Below are positions 48,586 through 56,410 of a stretch of 64,000 bases of DNA, one piece after another. This DNA is from Rufibacter latericius. GTDB taxonomy: Bacteria > Bacteroidota > Bacteroidia > Cytophagales > Hymenobacteraceae. Position numbers and translations under genes: made by a program. The stretch is from the NCBI RefSeq assembly GCF_003721515.1, contig NZ_RJJD01000008.1, positions 310,001 through 374,000 on the forward strand. The letters are read 5' to 3'. Position 1 is the stretch's first letter. The number at the start of each line of letters is the position of its first letter. Under the pieces are notes generated by a model, which worked only from the letters and a program-made list of their open reading frames with translations, was not told the DNA's origin and ran no database searches.

Positions 48586-49584
48586 TTACGGTTGCTCCAC
48601 AGGGTACAGTCTTCCGGCTTCTTCGCGCACTAGGTGAAAGGGCTCATCTTTCACTACCAGCATTCCGTCAAGGTCCAGCAGGTTTACGCCATGTGCCAGT
48701 TGCAGGGCAGACCAGATAGCCATAGAGGTTTCCATCATGCAGCCAATCATGGTTTTCAGGCCCAGAGAGCGTGTCTTTTGAAGGATTTCCAAGCCGTTCA
48801 GGTAGCCGCCTGCCTTCATCAGTTTCATGTTCACTCCGTGGAATTGCTGCTGTAGCAGGTCCCAATCGGCGTGGTCGGTGACAGATTCATCAGCGAAAAG
48901 GTCGTATGGCGAGCGCTTTTTAAGGTAGAGGTATTCCTCCTCTAGTTGCGAGGGCATAGGCTGCTCGATCATGAGGATAGGGTACTTCTTCAGGCCTTCG
49001 AAAAACCGCATCAGAGAATCTGGGTCTTGCCAGGCTTCGTTCGCGTCTATAATCAGGCCCTGCGAGGTGGCTTTCACCACTTCAGAAAGCATGTGAAGGC
49101 CGCTTTCCTGGTTTACCTTTACTTTCAGGTACTCAAACCGATGCAGGCCGTGCTCTTTGGTAAAGGCGGCGATTTTACCGGGTTCCATGATAGGATAGGA
49201 ATAGGCCGTGGGGGCCGAAGACACCGGGGTCACCCCTAAAAACTCGGTGACGGTTTGCCCGTTTTTTCGGCAGAGGTAGTGCACGAACGCAGATTCAATG
49301 GCAAACCGAAGGGCTGGCAACACCGGATGCAGGCGCATGAGGTGCTGGAGTTCTTCTACTGATGCCACCTGATCCAGGCCGTTGGCTTGCAAAGTCTGGA
49401 ACTGCTGCTGCAGTAAATCTGGGGTTTCGCCATAGCGGGTATTGGGTGCGGCTTCTCCCCTTCCCTGAAACCGATCATCACCTACAGTTACAAAAAGATT
49501 GGTCTTGACATCAGAGGCATTTCTTGAGATTTTCCAGGTGTAACGCAAAGTGAGGTCCCGGGCCTCCAAATTCCATAGTAGCAT
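48586..49584 (-). CDS. dipeptide epimerase (enolase superfamily, muconate-lactonizing group)
   Basis: A 332-residue enzyme. An N-terminal capping domain (about 1-110) precedes the TIM barrel. The catalytic pair is KVK in EYLKVKVN (about residue 165). Metal ligands are D in IDANEAW, E in IEQPMP and D in FADES. The last-strand Lys is in NMKLMKAGG. This set fits L-Ala-D/L-Glu (dipeptide) epimerases, which act in murein-peptide recycling. Specificity towards other dipeptides is possible. Confidence 0.9.
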   Translation of the reverse strand: MLLWNLEARDLTLRYTWKISRNASDVKTNLFVTVGDDRFQGRGEAAPNTRYGETPDLLQQQFQTLQANGLDQVASVEELQHLMRLHPVLPALRFAIESAFVHYLCRKNGQTVTEFLGVTPVSSAPTAYSYPIMEPGKIAAFTKEHGLHRFEYLKVKVNQESGLHMLSEVVKATSQGLIIDANEAWQDPDSLMRFFEGLKKYPILMIEQPMPSQLEEEYLYLKKRSPYDLFADESVTDHADWDLLQQQFHGVNMKLMKAGGYLNGLEILQKTRSLGLKTMIGCMMETSMAIWSALQLAHGVNLLDLDGMLVVKDEPFHLVREEAGRLYPVEQP

Positions 49585-49655
49585 AGTGAAAAGTAGCGGT
49601 TGCGAAGTTCAAGTGTAGCAAAAAAGAAGCAAAGCCCAATAAAAAACGTGTTTTT

Positions 49656-49686
49656 GCCTCCGGTTTTCAAAAACGGCCTTAGAACG
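49656..49686 (+). repeat. nested-palindrome repeat copy
   Basis: GCCTCCGGTTTTCAAAAACG followed by GCCTTAGAACG, in the divergent gap between the epimerase and the symporter. Confidence 0.6.
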
Positions 49687-49717
49687 CTTGGCTTCTTTAC
49701 GAACCGGAAGAAAAAAG

Positions 49718-49725
49718 TATATTTG
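49718..49725 (+). promoter_or_regulatory. -7 promoter element for the symporter gene
   Basis: TATATTTG matches TAnnTTTG; a TTTA lies 18 bp upstream. About 100 bp before the ATG at 49825. Confidence 0.5.
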
Positions 49726-49824
49726 TAGGTTCCAATACCTTAACTTGTCTTCAAGACGGGTTACTCAACCAAATAAAAACCCCTGCTTTCCCTTCCTCGG
49801 AAAGGAAAAGTACTGAACTCCTTT

Positions 49825-51204
49825 ATGAAAAAATCCACGCTCGCCCTCTCGGCTTTTGTGATTCTCACGGTGGCAGTTGTGCTCACGCTGTGTCAAAACT
49901 ACGGCCTTATCGCACTTCCTGAAATGGTGCTTACCGCCATCCGGTGGGTAGGTATTGCCGTGCTCCTGCTGTTTGCCAAACAGAAGAAATCCCTCACTAC
50001 CTGGATTTTGGTGAGCATGGTGGTGGGTGCCGAGATTGGCTACAGTTTCCCGGCGTTCGCTTCTGGGTTGAACGTTTTAAGCAAGATTTTCCTGAAGATG
50101 GTGAAAACCGTCATTGCGCCGCTCATTTTCGCGACGTTGGTGGTGGGTATTGCCGGCCATTCTAACCTGAAACAGGTAGGCAAAATGGGCGGAAAAGCGC
50201 TGATCTATTTCGAGATTGTGACCACCATTGCGCTTTTCATCGGTTTGGCCGCCATTAACATCAGCCGGGCCGGCGACGGCATTGTGCTGAAAGGCCAAAC
50301 CAGCGACGAGATCACCGCGCCGCCGCCCCAAACTTGGCAAGACATCATTTTGCACATCTTTCCGGAAAACATCGCTAAATCGGTGGCCGAGGGACAGGTA
50401 CTGCAGATTGTGGTATTCAGCGTGCTCTTCGGAATTGCGCTGGCCATGCTGAACGAGCGCAAGCGCCGTCCGTTGCTGGAAGTCACCGAGAGCCTGGCCG
50501 AGACCATGTTCAAGTTCACCAACATCATCATGTTCTTCGCCCCTATTGCGGTGGGCGCGGCCATTGCCTACACCGTGGGCCACATGGGCTTCGGGATTCT
50601 GGTGAACCTCTTCAAGCTGTTGGCTACGCTGTACGTGGCGTTGATAGCGTTCTTATTGCTGGTGTTGTTACCAGTAGCGCTCATTTTCAGGATTCCGGTG
50701 AAGATGTTTGTGCAGGCCATCGCGGAGCCAGTTTCCATCGCTTTTGCCACCACCAGTTCTGAGGCCGCCTTGCCGCGCGCCATGGAAGCCATGGAATCTA
50801 TTGGGGTACCGCGCAAGATTGTGGCTTTTGTGATGCCCATGGGCTACAGCTTCAACCTGGACGGTTCTACGCTTTACCTTTCCCTAGCTTCCATCTTTGT
50901 GGCGCAGGCTGCCGGTATTGAGATGCCTTGGGAACAGCAGTTATTGATGGTGTTTACCTTGATGCTCACCAGTAAAGGGATTGCCGGGGTACCGCGCGCT
51001 TCTTTGGTGATTCTGTTGGGTACCGCGGCTTCTTTCAACCTGCCGGTAGAACCTATTTTCATCATCCTGGGCATTGACGAACTGATGGACATGGCCCGTA
51101 CCTCGGTGAACGTGATCGGAAACTGCCTGGCTACTGCCGTGATTGCCCGTTGGGAAGGGGAGTTCGTGGATCTGGACGCCCCGCGTGCCTTGGAGACCAT
51201 CTAA
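49825..51204 (+). CDS. dicarboxylate/amino acid:cation symporter (DAACS family)
   Basis: A 459-residue transporter with eight helices and two re-entrant loops. The serine-rich motif is FATTSSEAALPRAMEAM (about residues 310-326), and GYSFNLDGSTLYLSLASIFVAQAAG is the unwound TM7 motif. It has two additional N-terminal helices relative to GltP. It imports dicarboxylates such as glutamate, aspartate or C4 acids with H+/Na+; which one is not readable. Divergent from the epimerase gene. Confidence 0.94.
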   Translation: MKKSTLALSAFVILTVAVVLTLCQNYGLIALPEMVLTAIRWVGIAVLLLFAKQKKSLTTWILVSMVVGAEIGYSFPAFASGLNVLSKIFLKMVKTVIAPLIFATLVVGIAGHSNLKQVGKMGGKALIYFEIVTTIALFIGLAAINISRAGDGIVLKGQTSDEITAPPPQTWQDIILHIFPENIAKSVAEGQVLQIVVFSVLFGIALAMLNERKRRPLLEVTESLAETMFKFTNIIMFFAPIAVGAAIAYTVGHMGFGILVNLFKLLATLYVALIAFLLLVLLPVALIFRIPVKMFVQAIAEPVSIAFATTSSEAALPRAMEAMESIGVPRKIVAFVMPMGYSFNLDGSTLYLSLASIFVAQAAGIEMPWEQQLLMVFTLMLTSKGIAGVPRASLVILLGTAASFNLPVEPIFIILGIDELMDMARTSVNVIGNCLATAVIARWEGEFVDLDAPRALETI

Positions 51205-51299
51205 GGCCTGAAGTTTTTCCCGGAGGCATATCTTTTGCGCGAGAAATATCGTTTCTCCTTCATCCCCGTGTATTTACTTTTTCAAACGTACTGTTGAAG

Positions 51300-51884
51300 A
51301 TGCATTTCAGATTGTTTTTACTTTCCATACTGGCCCTGGGGGTTTTCTCCTGCGCCCGCCAAGCTACTTCTTCCGCTGATCAATCTGGTTATTCGGCTCT
51401 TGGTCAAACCGGCCTTGACGCGAACAAGAACCGGGAAGAGAAAGACAAATCCGGAAACGGGAACATCCTGATCGGGTCCACCAACCGCGCGGCATTTGAA
51501 AATGCCCCATACAGCACCTGGTTTCACCCGGCCTATCAGCGCTACACGCCCAACCAGAAAATCATGGACGAGTTGGTGCCTTTGCTGGAAAACGTGACGG
51601 TAAAAGGCTACATGGGCAGCTGGTGCGAAGACAGCCAGCGCGATATTCCCCGGTTTTACAAGGTGCTGGATTTTGCTCATTTCCCCCACTCCCGCTTTAA
51701 CCTGATCAGTCTGCGCGAAGACAAATCCGGGTTCAACGGCGAAGAGAAAGCCGATAACATCACGGCCGTTCCTACCTTCATTCTGTACCGCGAGGGCAAG
51801 GAAGTGGGCCGCATTGTGGAAACCGCCTATCCTACCCTGGAAATGAACATGCTCACCATTCTTAAAGGCGACAGCACCAAGTAA
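51300..51884 (+). CDS. thioredoxin-like lipoprotein with a single active-site cysteine
   Basis: A 194-residue protein, started at the ATG at 51300 (the open frame begins at 51150 inside the symporter gene). Signal peptide with lipobox ending GVFSC (residue 18). Residues about 80-190 are a thioredoxin fold: the active-site loop is GSWCEDSQRDIP, with only the first Cys, and the cis-Pro is in AVPTF. It may reduce or isomerise through one Cys, or have lost redox activity. Likely anchored on the periplasmic side. Confidence 0.85.
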   Translation: MHFRLFLLSILALGVFSCARQATSSADQSGYSALGQTGLDANKNREEKDKSGNGNILIGSTNRAAFENAPYSTWFHPAYQRYTPNQKIMDELVPLLENVTVKGYMGSWCEDSQRDIPRFYKVLDFAHFPHSRFNLISLREDKSGFNGEEKADNITAVPTFILYREGKEVGRIVETAYPTLEMNMLTILKGDSTK

Positions 51885-51934
51885 CCTGATGTAAGCCTCT
51901 TTTCTGAAAAAAAGCATAAAACTCACTAAAGCTC

Positions 51935-51991
51935 AAAAAAAAGAACCTGCCTCCTCTCTGGATTTTCCAGGAGGGAGGCAGGTTCTTTTTT
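51935..51991 (+). terminator. 18-bp-stem terminator after the thioredoxin-like gene
   Basis: AAAAAAGAACCTGCCTCC pairs with GGAGGCAGGTTCTTTTTT, with an inner CTGG/CCAG stem; T-tract follows. Confidence 0.9.
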
Positions 51992-52209
51992 ACCCCATCG
52001 GGCCAAAGCAATTCCTCCTAAGATCTTCCTTTTCACGCCCAGTTCCAGAAAAACAAGGCAAAAACGGAGGATCAAAGGGGTAAAGATGCCGAAAACCGAC
52101 CTGAACTATCTATACTGAGCAAGCCAACCTACACCCGGGAACAGCGGAAGAAACTTTCAACCCGATGACTTGAATTGGGCTTCTGGTAGTTCCTTCCCGT
52201 ACAAAGATG

Positions 52210-52217
52210 TATTTTTG
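52210..52217 (+). promoter_or_regulatory. -7 promoter element for the MFS gene
   Basis: TATTTTTG, 21 bp before the ATG at 52238. The -33 region reads CTGG, a weak match. Confidence 0.5.
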
Positions 52218-52237
52218 CCTGAATTTCATTTTAGTAC

Positions 52238-53398
52238 ATGCTTTCTTCCGCTTCTCTCCCCCTTTCAAGAAAAGCCCATCGAATCGCCGTTAGTACGCTG
52301 TTCTTTTTGTTGGGTCTTTGTTTTTCCAGTTGGGGATCCCGCATTCCCAGCATCCAACAAAAGCTTCACCTTTCCGAAACCCAACTAGGCGCGGTGCTTT
52401 TCGCTCTTCCGGTGGGCCTCATGCTTTCCCTTCCGTTCACCGGCTGGCTTACCTCCAAGATCGGTAGCCGGAAAGTGGTGACCTTTGCCTTGCTCCTGTA
52501 CAGCTCCACGCTGGTGTTGATTGGGATGAGCCAAAGCATTCTGCATCTGGTCTCGGTGTTGTTCCTCTTCGGGTTTGCCAGCAACATGGCCAATATCTCG
52601 GTAAACACTCAGGCGGTGGGTGTGGAGAGCCTGTACAAGAAATCCATCATGGCTTCCTTCCACGGCCTCTGGAGTCTGGCTGGTTTTGCGGGCGCCGCCG
52701 TTGGTACCCTTATGATTGGGGCCGATGTAGAACCGTTGGAGCATTTTTTCATCATCATGGCCGTCATCCTGGCTGGAACGGCCATTGCCTATCCTTATAC
52801 TTTCCCGAAGGACGCCCCAGTACCCGCCGATCAGCCGCTCTTTGTGAAACCAGACAAATCCCTCATGGGCCTGGGCCTGATTGCCTTCTGCTCGCTTATA
52901 TGCGAAGGCGCCATGTTTGACTGGAGCGGCGTGTATTTCCAGAAAGTAGTGGGCGCCGAGAAAGCCTGGGTTGCCGCCGGCTACACCGCCTTCATGAGCA
53001 CCATGGCTTTCACCCGCTTCATCGCCGACTGGCTTACCATGAAACTGGGCCTGAAACGTGTTCTGCAGTTCAGCGGCCTCCTAACGGCGATAGGTTTCAC
53101 GATCTCTGTGGCTTTCCCGAACCTGGTTACGGCTATCATTGGTTTCCTACTGGTAGGCGCAGGTGTATCGGCGGTGGTTCCGTTGGTGTACGGTGTGGCT
53201 GGTAAAAGCAAAACCATGGCTCCCAGTATGGCCTTGGCAGCAGTCTCTACCATTGGCTTCGCCGGCTTCCTGGTGGGCCCTCCCCTGATCGGGATGTTGG
53301 CGGGTATCAGTAGCCTTCGGCTTTCGTTTGCCACCATTGCCTTGATGGGGATAAGTGTAGCGTTGCTTTCAAGCCGGATTAAAACGGAGGAAGGGTAA
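52238..53398 (+). CDS. MFS transporter (YbjJ/FucP-like)
   Basis: A 386-residue protein with 12 predicted helices. FFLLGLCFSSWGSRIPSI begins helix 1, GWLTSKIGSRKVV is the loop 2-3 motif (the usual G-x3-D-R-x-G-R is modified), and the second-half repeat is RFIADWLTMKLGLKRVL. This is the YbjJ-type subgroup of the major facilitator superfamily; substrate unknown. Confidence 0.9.
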   Translation: MLSSASLPLSRKAHRIAVSTLFFLLGLCFSSWGSRIPSIQQKLHLSETQLGAVLFALPVGLMLSLPFTGWLTSKIGSRKVVTFALLLYSSTLVLIGMSQSILHLVSVLFLFGFASNMANISVNTQAVGVESLYKKSIMASFHGLWSLAGFAGAAVGTLMIGADVEPLEHFFIIMAVILAGTAIAYPYTFPKDAPVPADQPLFVKPDKSLMGLGLIAFCSLICEGAMFDWSGVYFQKVVGAEKAWVAAGYTAFMSTMAFTRFIADWLTMKLGLKRVLQFSGLLTAIGFTISVAFPNLVTAIIGFLLVGAGVSAVVPLVYGVAGKSKTMAPSMALAAVSTIGFAGFLVGPPLIGMLAGISSLRLSFATIALMGISVALLSSRIKTEEG

Positions 53399-53515
53399 TG
53401 GCTTTGGTCTTATCTAGGCTTTGATAGGGGGAGGAGTTCTTGAGCCTGCTTTCCCTCTTAGGCACTTACAAAGTCCCTCTACTCACCTGCGCCCGCCGTT
53501 GTTATTGTTTGTCCC

Positions 53516-53540
53516 CGTTGTTGGTGTTCTCACCAACGAC
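53516..53540. repeat. short palindromic repeat C, copy 2
   Basis: CGTTGTTGGTG-TTCT-CACCAACGAC, related to 9611-9634. Confidence 0.55.
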
Positions 53541-53632
53541 CTCCTTACTGTTTCTTAAGCGCATGTCCCCCTTTGAAGGGGGTAGGGGGATGACTTTTTC
53601 TGCTGATCCTTTTTCATGGTTTAATAATTACC

Positions 53633-53856
53633 ATGGTTCAAGTCTGTGACTTGGACCTACCATGGGCTGAAGTTTGCAAATCAGTGAGGCGATAGCCTCA
53701 AACCTCTTTATGGGTCCTGACTTCCTACTTCCTTCCCTACCGAGCCTCAGGGCTGGAGCCGCTTCCTGCTGGGGTTTGTCAGGTTGATCCTTGATGCTCA
53801 ACCTAACCAAAAGAATCAAGAATTAAAGAAACTGGCTGACGCTCAGACAGTCTTTT
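53633..53856 (+). repeat. dispersed repeat A, full-length copy A4
   Basis: Homologous to 2524-2745 along its whole length. The hairpin at 53781-53804 is AGGTTGA/TCAACCT around a conserved CCTTGATG loop, while A1 uses ACTTTTCTC/GAGAAAAGT: the stem bases differ but pairing is kept. Confidence 0.85.
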
Positions 53857-53936
53857 CTTCACCTCTTCGTACCACTTGGCTACCTTCCTCTGTTTCATGG
53901 TTTACTTATGCCACTGCTCTTAGAAACGGTACTACT

Positions 53937-53988
53937 TACAATGAGCAATAGGCTAGGTACGCATGCGCCTAGCCTATTGCTCATTGTA
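53937..53988. repeat. 21-bp perfect inverted repeat
   Basis: 53937-53957 is the exact complement of 53968-53988 around the 10-nt loop TACGCATGCG. It is more than 500 bp past the MFS stop and 240 bp before the pullulanase start, with no T-tract, so a terminator is unlikely. Confidence 0.75.
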
Positions 53989-54229
53989 CGACCTATATGA
54001 ATTATTGCCTACTTCGCTATGCGAGAACAGAAATCCTTTCCTTGGACAAGTGCAGAATCATTTTTTGCCTGTTTTACTAAAAACAAGCAAGAAGCTGCTT
54101 TTCTGGGTTTAATCTTTCAGGTAAGAGCCTTTGTGGGATTTTGTTAGATATTTTCCTTTTTTCACAAGGCAAATACAAGGGCGATTCTGTAGTTTTCACC
54201 TGGCATCTGTTTTTGTTTTTACCAATCTT

Positions 54230-56221
54230 ATGAAACGCCGTAAACTGAATTCTTTACTCTTTTCCCTTCTGTTCCTGATGACCTCTGCCACCCTTTGGGC
54301 ACAAACCCATAAGTTTGACCAATATCCCACTCCGGTGGAAGCCAACCTTTGGACGGAATATTCACCCCAGGGTACTGCGTTCAAGTTGTGGTCGCCGGTG
54401 GCAGAGGAAGTGGTAGTGAAGCTGTATGACAAGGGAGATGGTGGATCTGCCCGGGAAGGCTTCCCCATGGTTAAAGGGGAAAAAGGCCTCTGGTCGCTTA
54501 CGGTGAAGAAGGATCTACAAGGCGTTTATTACACGTACCATGTCAAAGTCAGCGGGCATTGGCTGGACGAAACCCCCGGAATCTATGCTACTGCGGTGGG
54601 CGTGAATGGGCATCGGGCAATGGTTCTGGATCTGGCCTCTACCAACCCCGAAGGCTGGAAGCAGGACAAAGGTCCCGTGGTGAAATCGCCAAATGACGTG
54701 GTGTTGTGGGAAGCGCATGTACGGGACATCACCACCCATGCTACATCGGGGAGCACGAAACCCGGCAAGTTTCTGGGCATGGTAGAGACGGGTACCAAAA
54801 ATAAAGAAGGACTGGCCACGGGTATTGACCACATGAAGGAATTGGGCGTGACGCACATCCACCTGCTGCCTGCTTTTGACTACCGGTCTGTAGATGAGGC
54901 CAACCTTGCCAAACCCCAATTCAACTGGGGCTACGATCCGCAGAACTACAACGTGCCCGAGGGGTCCTATGCCTCTGACCCTTTCCGGGCCGAGGTGCGG
55001 ATTAAAGAATTCAAGCAGATGGTAAAGGGCTTCCATGACCAGGGTCTGGGAGTGGTGTTGGACGTGGTGTACAACCATACCGGCCTCACGAAAGGCTCTA
55101 ACTTCAACCTGGAGTTCCCCGACTATTATTACCGCCAAACCCCCGACGGGAAATACTCAGACGCTTCGGCTTGCGGAAACGAGACCGCCAGCGAACGTGC
55201 CATGGCCCGCAAGTTCATCATTGAGTCCTGCAAGTTCTGGGCCCGTGAGTATCACTTGGATGGGTTCCGATTCGATTTGATGGCCATTCATGATCTGGAA
55301 ACCATGAACCAGCTATCGGCGGAGCTGAAGAAAATCAACCCCAACATTATTATCTACGGAGAAGGCTGGACAGCCGGAAGCAGCCCCCTTCCCGATAATG
55401 CAAAAGCCCTGAAAGCCAATACCCATCTTCTTACCCACGTGGCCGCCTTTTCAGACGACATAAGAGATGCCATTAAGGGATCGGTCTTCAATGAGAAGGG
55501 AAAAGGATTTGTGAGCGGCGCCAAAGACACCGAGGAAGCCATCAAATTTGGGGTGGTGGGCAGCGTGCCGCATCCGCAGGTTGACATCAAAAAGGTCAAT
55601 TACTCCAAAGCCTTTTGGGCGCGCGAGCCGTGGCAGGCTGTTTCCTATGTATCGTGCCATGATAACCTCACCTTGTTTGACAAGCTGAAGGCCTCCAACC
55701 CTGAGGCCACTTCCAAACAGCTCCAGAGAATGCACCTGCTCTCAAACGCCATCGTGCTTACCTCGCAGGGAACTGCCTTTCTGCACGCGGGCGTAGAAAT
55801 GTTGCGCACCAAAAACGGCGAACACAACAGCTACAACCTCCCCGATGCCATCAACCAGATCAACTGGAACTGGAAATCGGCTTACCCTGAGGTATTCACT
55901 TATTACAAAAACCTTATTGCCCTGCGCAAAGCGCACCCCGCGTTCCGGATGCCTACTGCCCAGCTGGTGACCAAACACCTGGAGTTCAAGACCACCTATC
56001 CGGGTCTGGTAGGATATCAGTTGAAAGACCATGCCAACGGTGATTCCTGGAAAAACATTCTGGTGTATTACAATAGCCGCGAAACTGCCGCCGATATTCG
56101 GCTGAACGGAGAATGGACAATAGCCGCCGAGGGCGAGACCATTCAACTGGAAGGCGGACGCACCGTGAAAGGCCAGATTGCGGTTCCGCCGGTATCTATG
56201 GTGGTGCTGTTCCAGAAATAG
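54230..56221 (+). CDS. pulA: exported type I pullulanase (GH13)
   Basis: A 663-residue glycoside hydrolase started at the ATG at 54230, which gives a signal peptide (about 1-23, cleavage after WAQ). A CBM48-like N-domain (about 35-120) precedes the GH13 barrel. Motifs: YNWGYDPxxYxxPEGSY-like NWGYDPQNYNVPEGSY, region I DVVYNHT, region II GFRFDLMAIHD with the nucleophile Asp, region III YGEGW with the acid Glu, and region IV SCHDN. It cleaves alpha-1,6 bonds in pullulan, amylopectin or glycogen. No susCD genes are next to it. Confidence 0.94.
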   Translation: MKRRKLNSLLFSLLFLMTSATLWAQTHKFDQYPTPVEANLWTEYSPQGTAFKLWSPVAEEVVVKLYDKGDGGSAREGFPMVKGEKGLWSLTVKKDLQGVYYTYHVKVSGHWLDETPGIYATAVGVNGHRAMVLDLASTNPEGWKQDKGPVVKSPNDVVLWEAHVRDITTHATSGSTKPGKFLGMVETGTKNKEGLATGIDHMKELGVTHIHLLPAFDYRSVDEANLAKPQFNWGYDPQNYNVPEGSYASDPFRAEVRIKEFKQMVKGFHDQGLGVVLDVVYNHTGLTKGSNFNLEFPDYYYRQTPDGKYSDASACGNETASERAMARKFIIESCKFWAREYHLDGFRFDLMAIHDLETMNQLSAELKKINPNIIIYGEGWTAGSSPLPDNAKALKANTHLLTHVAAFSDDIRDAIKGSVFNEKGKGFVSGAKDTEEAIKFGVVGSVPHPQVDIKKVNYSKAFWAREPWQAVSYVSCHDNLTLFDKLKASNPEATSKQLQRMHLLSNAIVLTSQGTAFLHAGVEMLRTKNGEHNSYNLPDAINQINWNWKSAYPEVFTYYKNLIALRKAHPAFRMPTAQLVTKHLEFKTTYPGLVGYQLKDHANGDSWKNILVYYNSRETAADIRLNGEWTIAAEGETIQLEGGRTVKGQIAVPPVSMVVLFQK

Positions 56222-56254
56222 GGCAGCGTTCGGTCAGGATTTCTTTCGGGTTGA

Positions 56255-56290
56255 TTTAAGGCCGTTTTTATAAAAAGGAGTTAAAAACAG
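56255..56290 (+). repeat. nested-palindrome repeat copy
   Basis: TTTAAGGCCGTTTTTATAAA then AAGGAGTTAAAAAC, 34 bp after the pullulanase stop. Confidence 0.55.
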
Positions 56291-56410
56291 GCTGGCCTTG
56301 GGAAGCGATGTTCCGTTTTTTCAGGTGCATTCTCGCCTTATCAAATCCTGGATTACGACTGATCGGCTTATTTTGTATCTGGGTACTGGTTTTTGCGTTA
56401 AAAGCCCTGT

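Larger units (their letters stand above)
51885..52237. other. intergenic region, 353 bp
   Basis: Holds a nested-palindrome-like copy (51894-51922), a terminator (51935-51991) and the -7 element at 52210-52217. The remaining 52000-52200 shows nothing I can name. Confidence 0.6.
53399..54229. other. 831-bp repeat-rich intergenic region
   Basis: No gene is supported. It holds repeat C (53516-53540), full-length repeat A (53633-53856), a 21-bp perfect hairpin (53937-53988) and a nested-palindrome copy (54066-54096). The upstream in-frame extension of the pullulanase gene to 54131 is not a convincing start. Confidence 0.7.
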
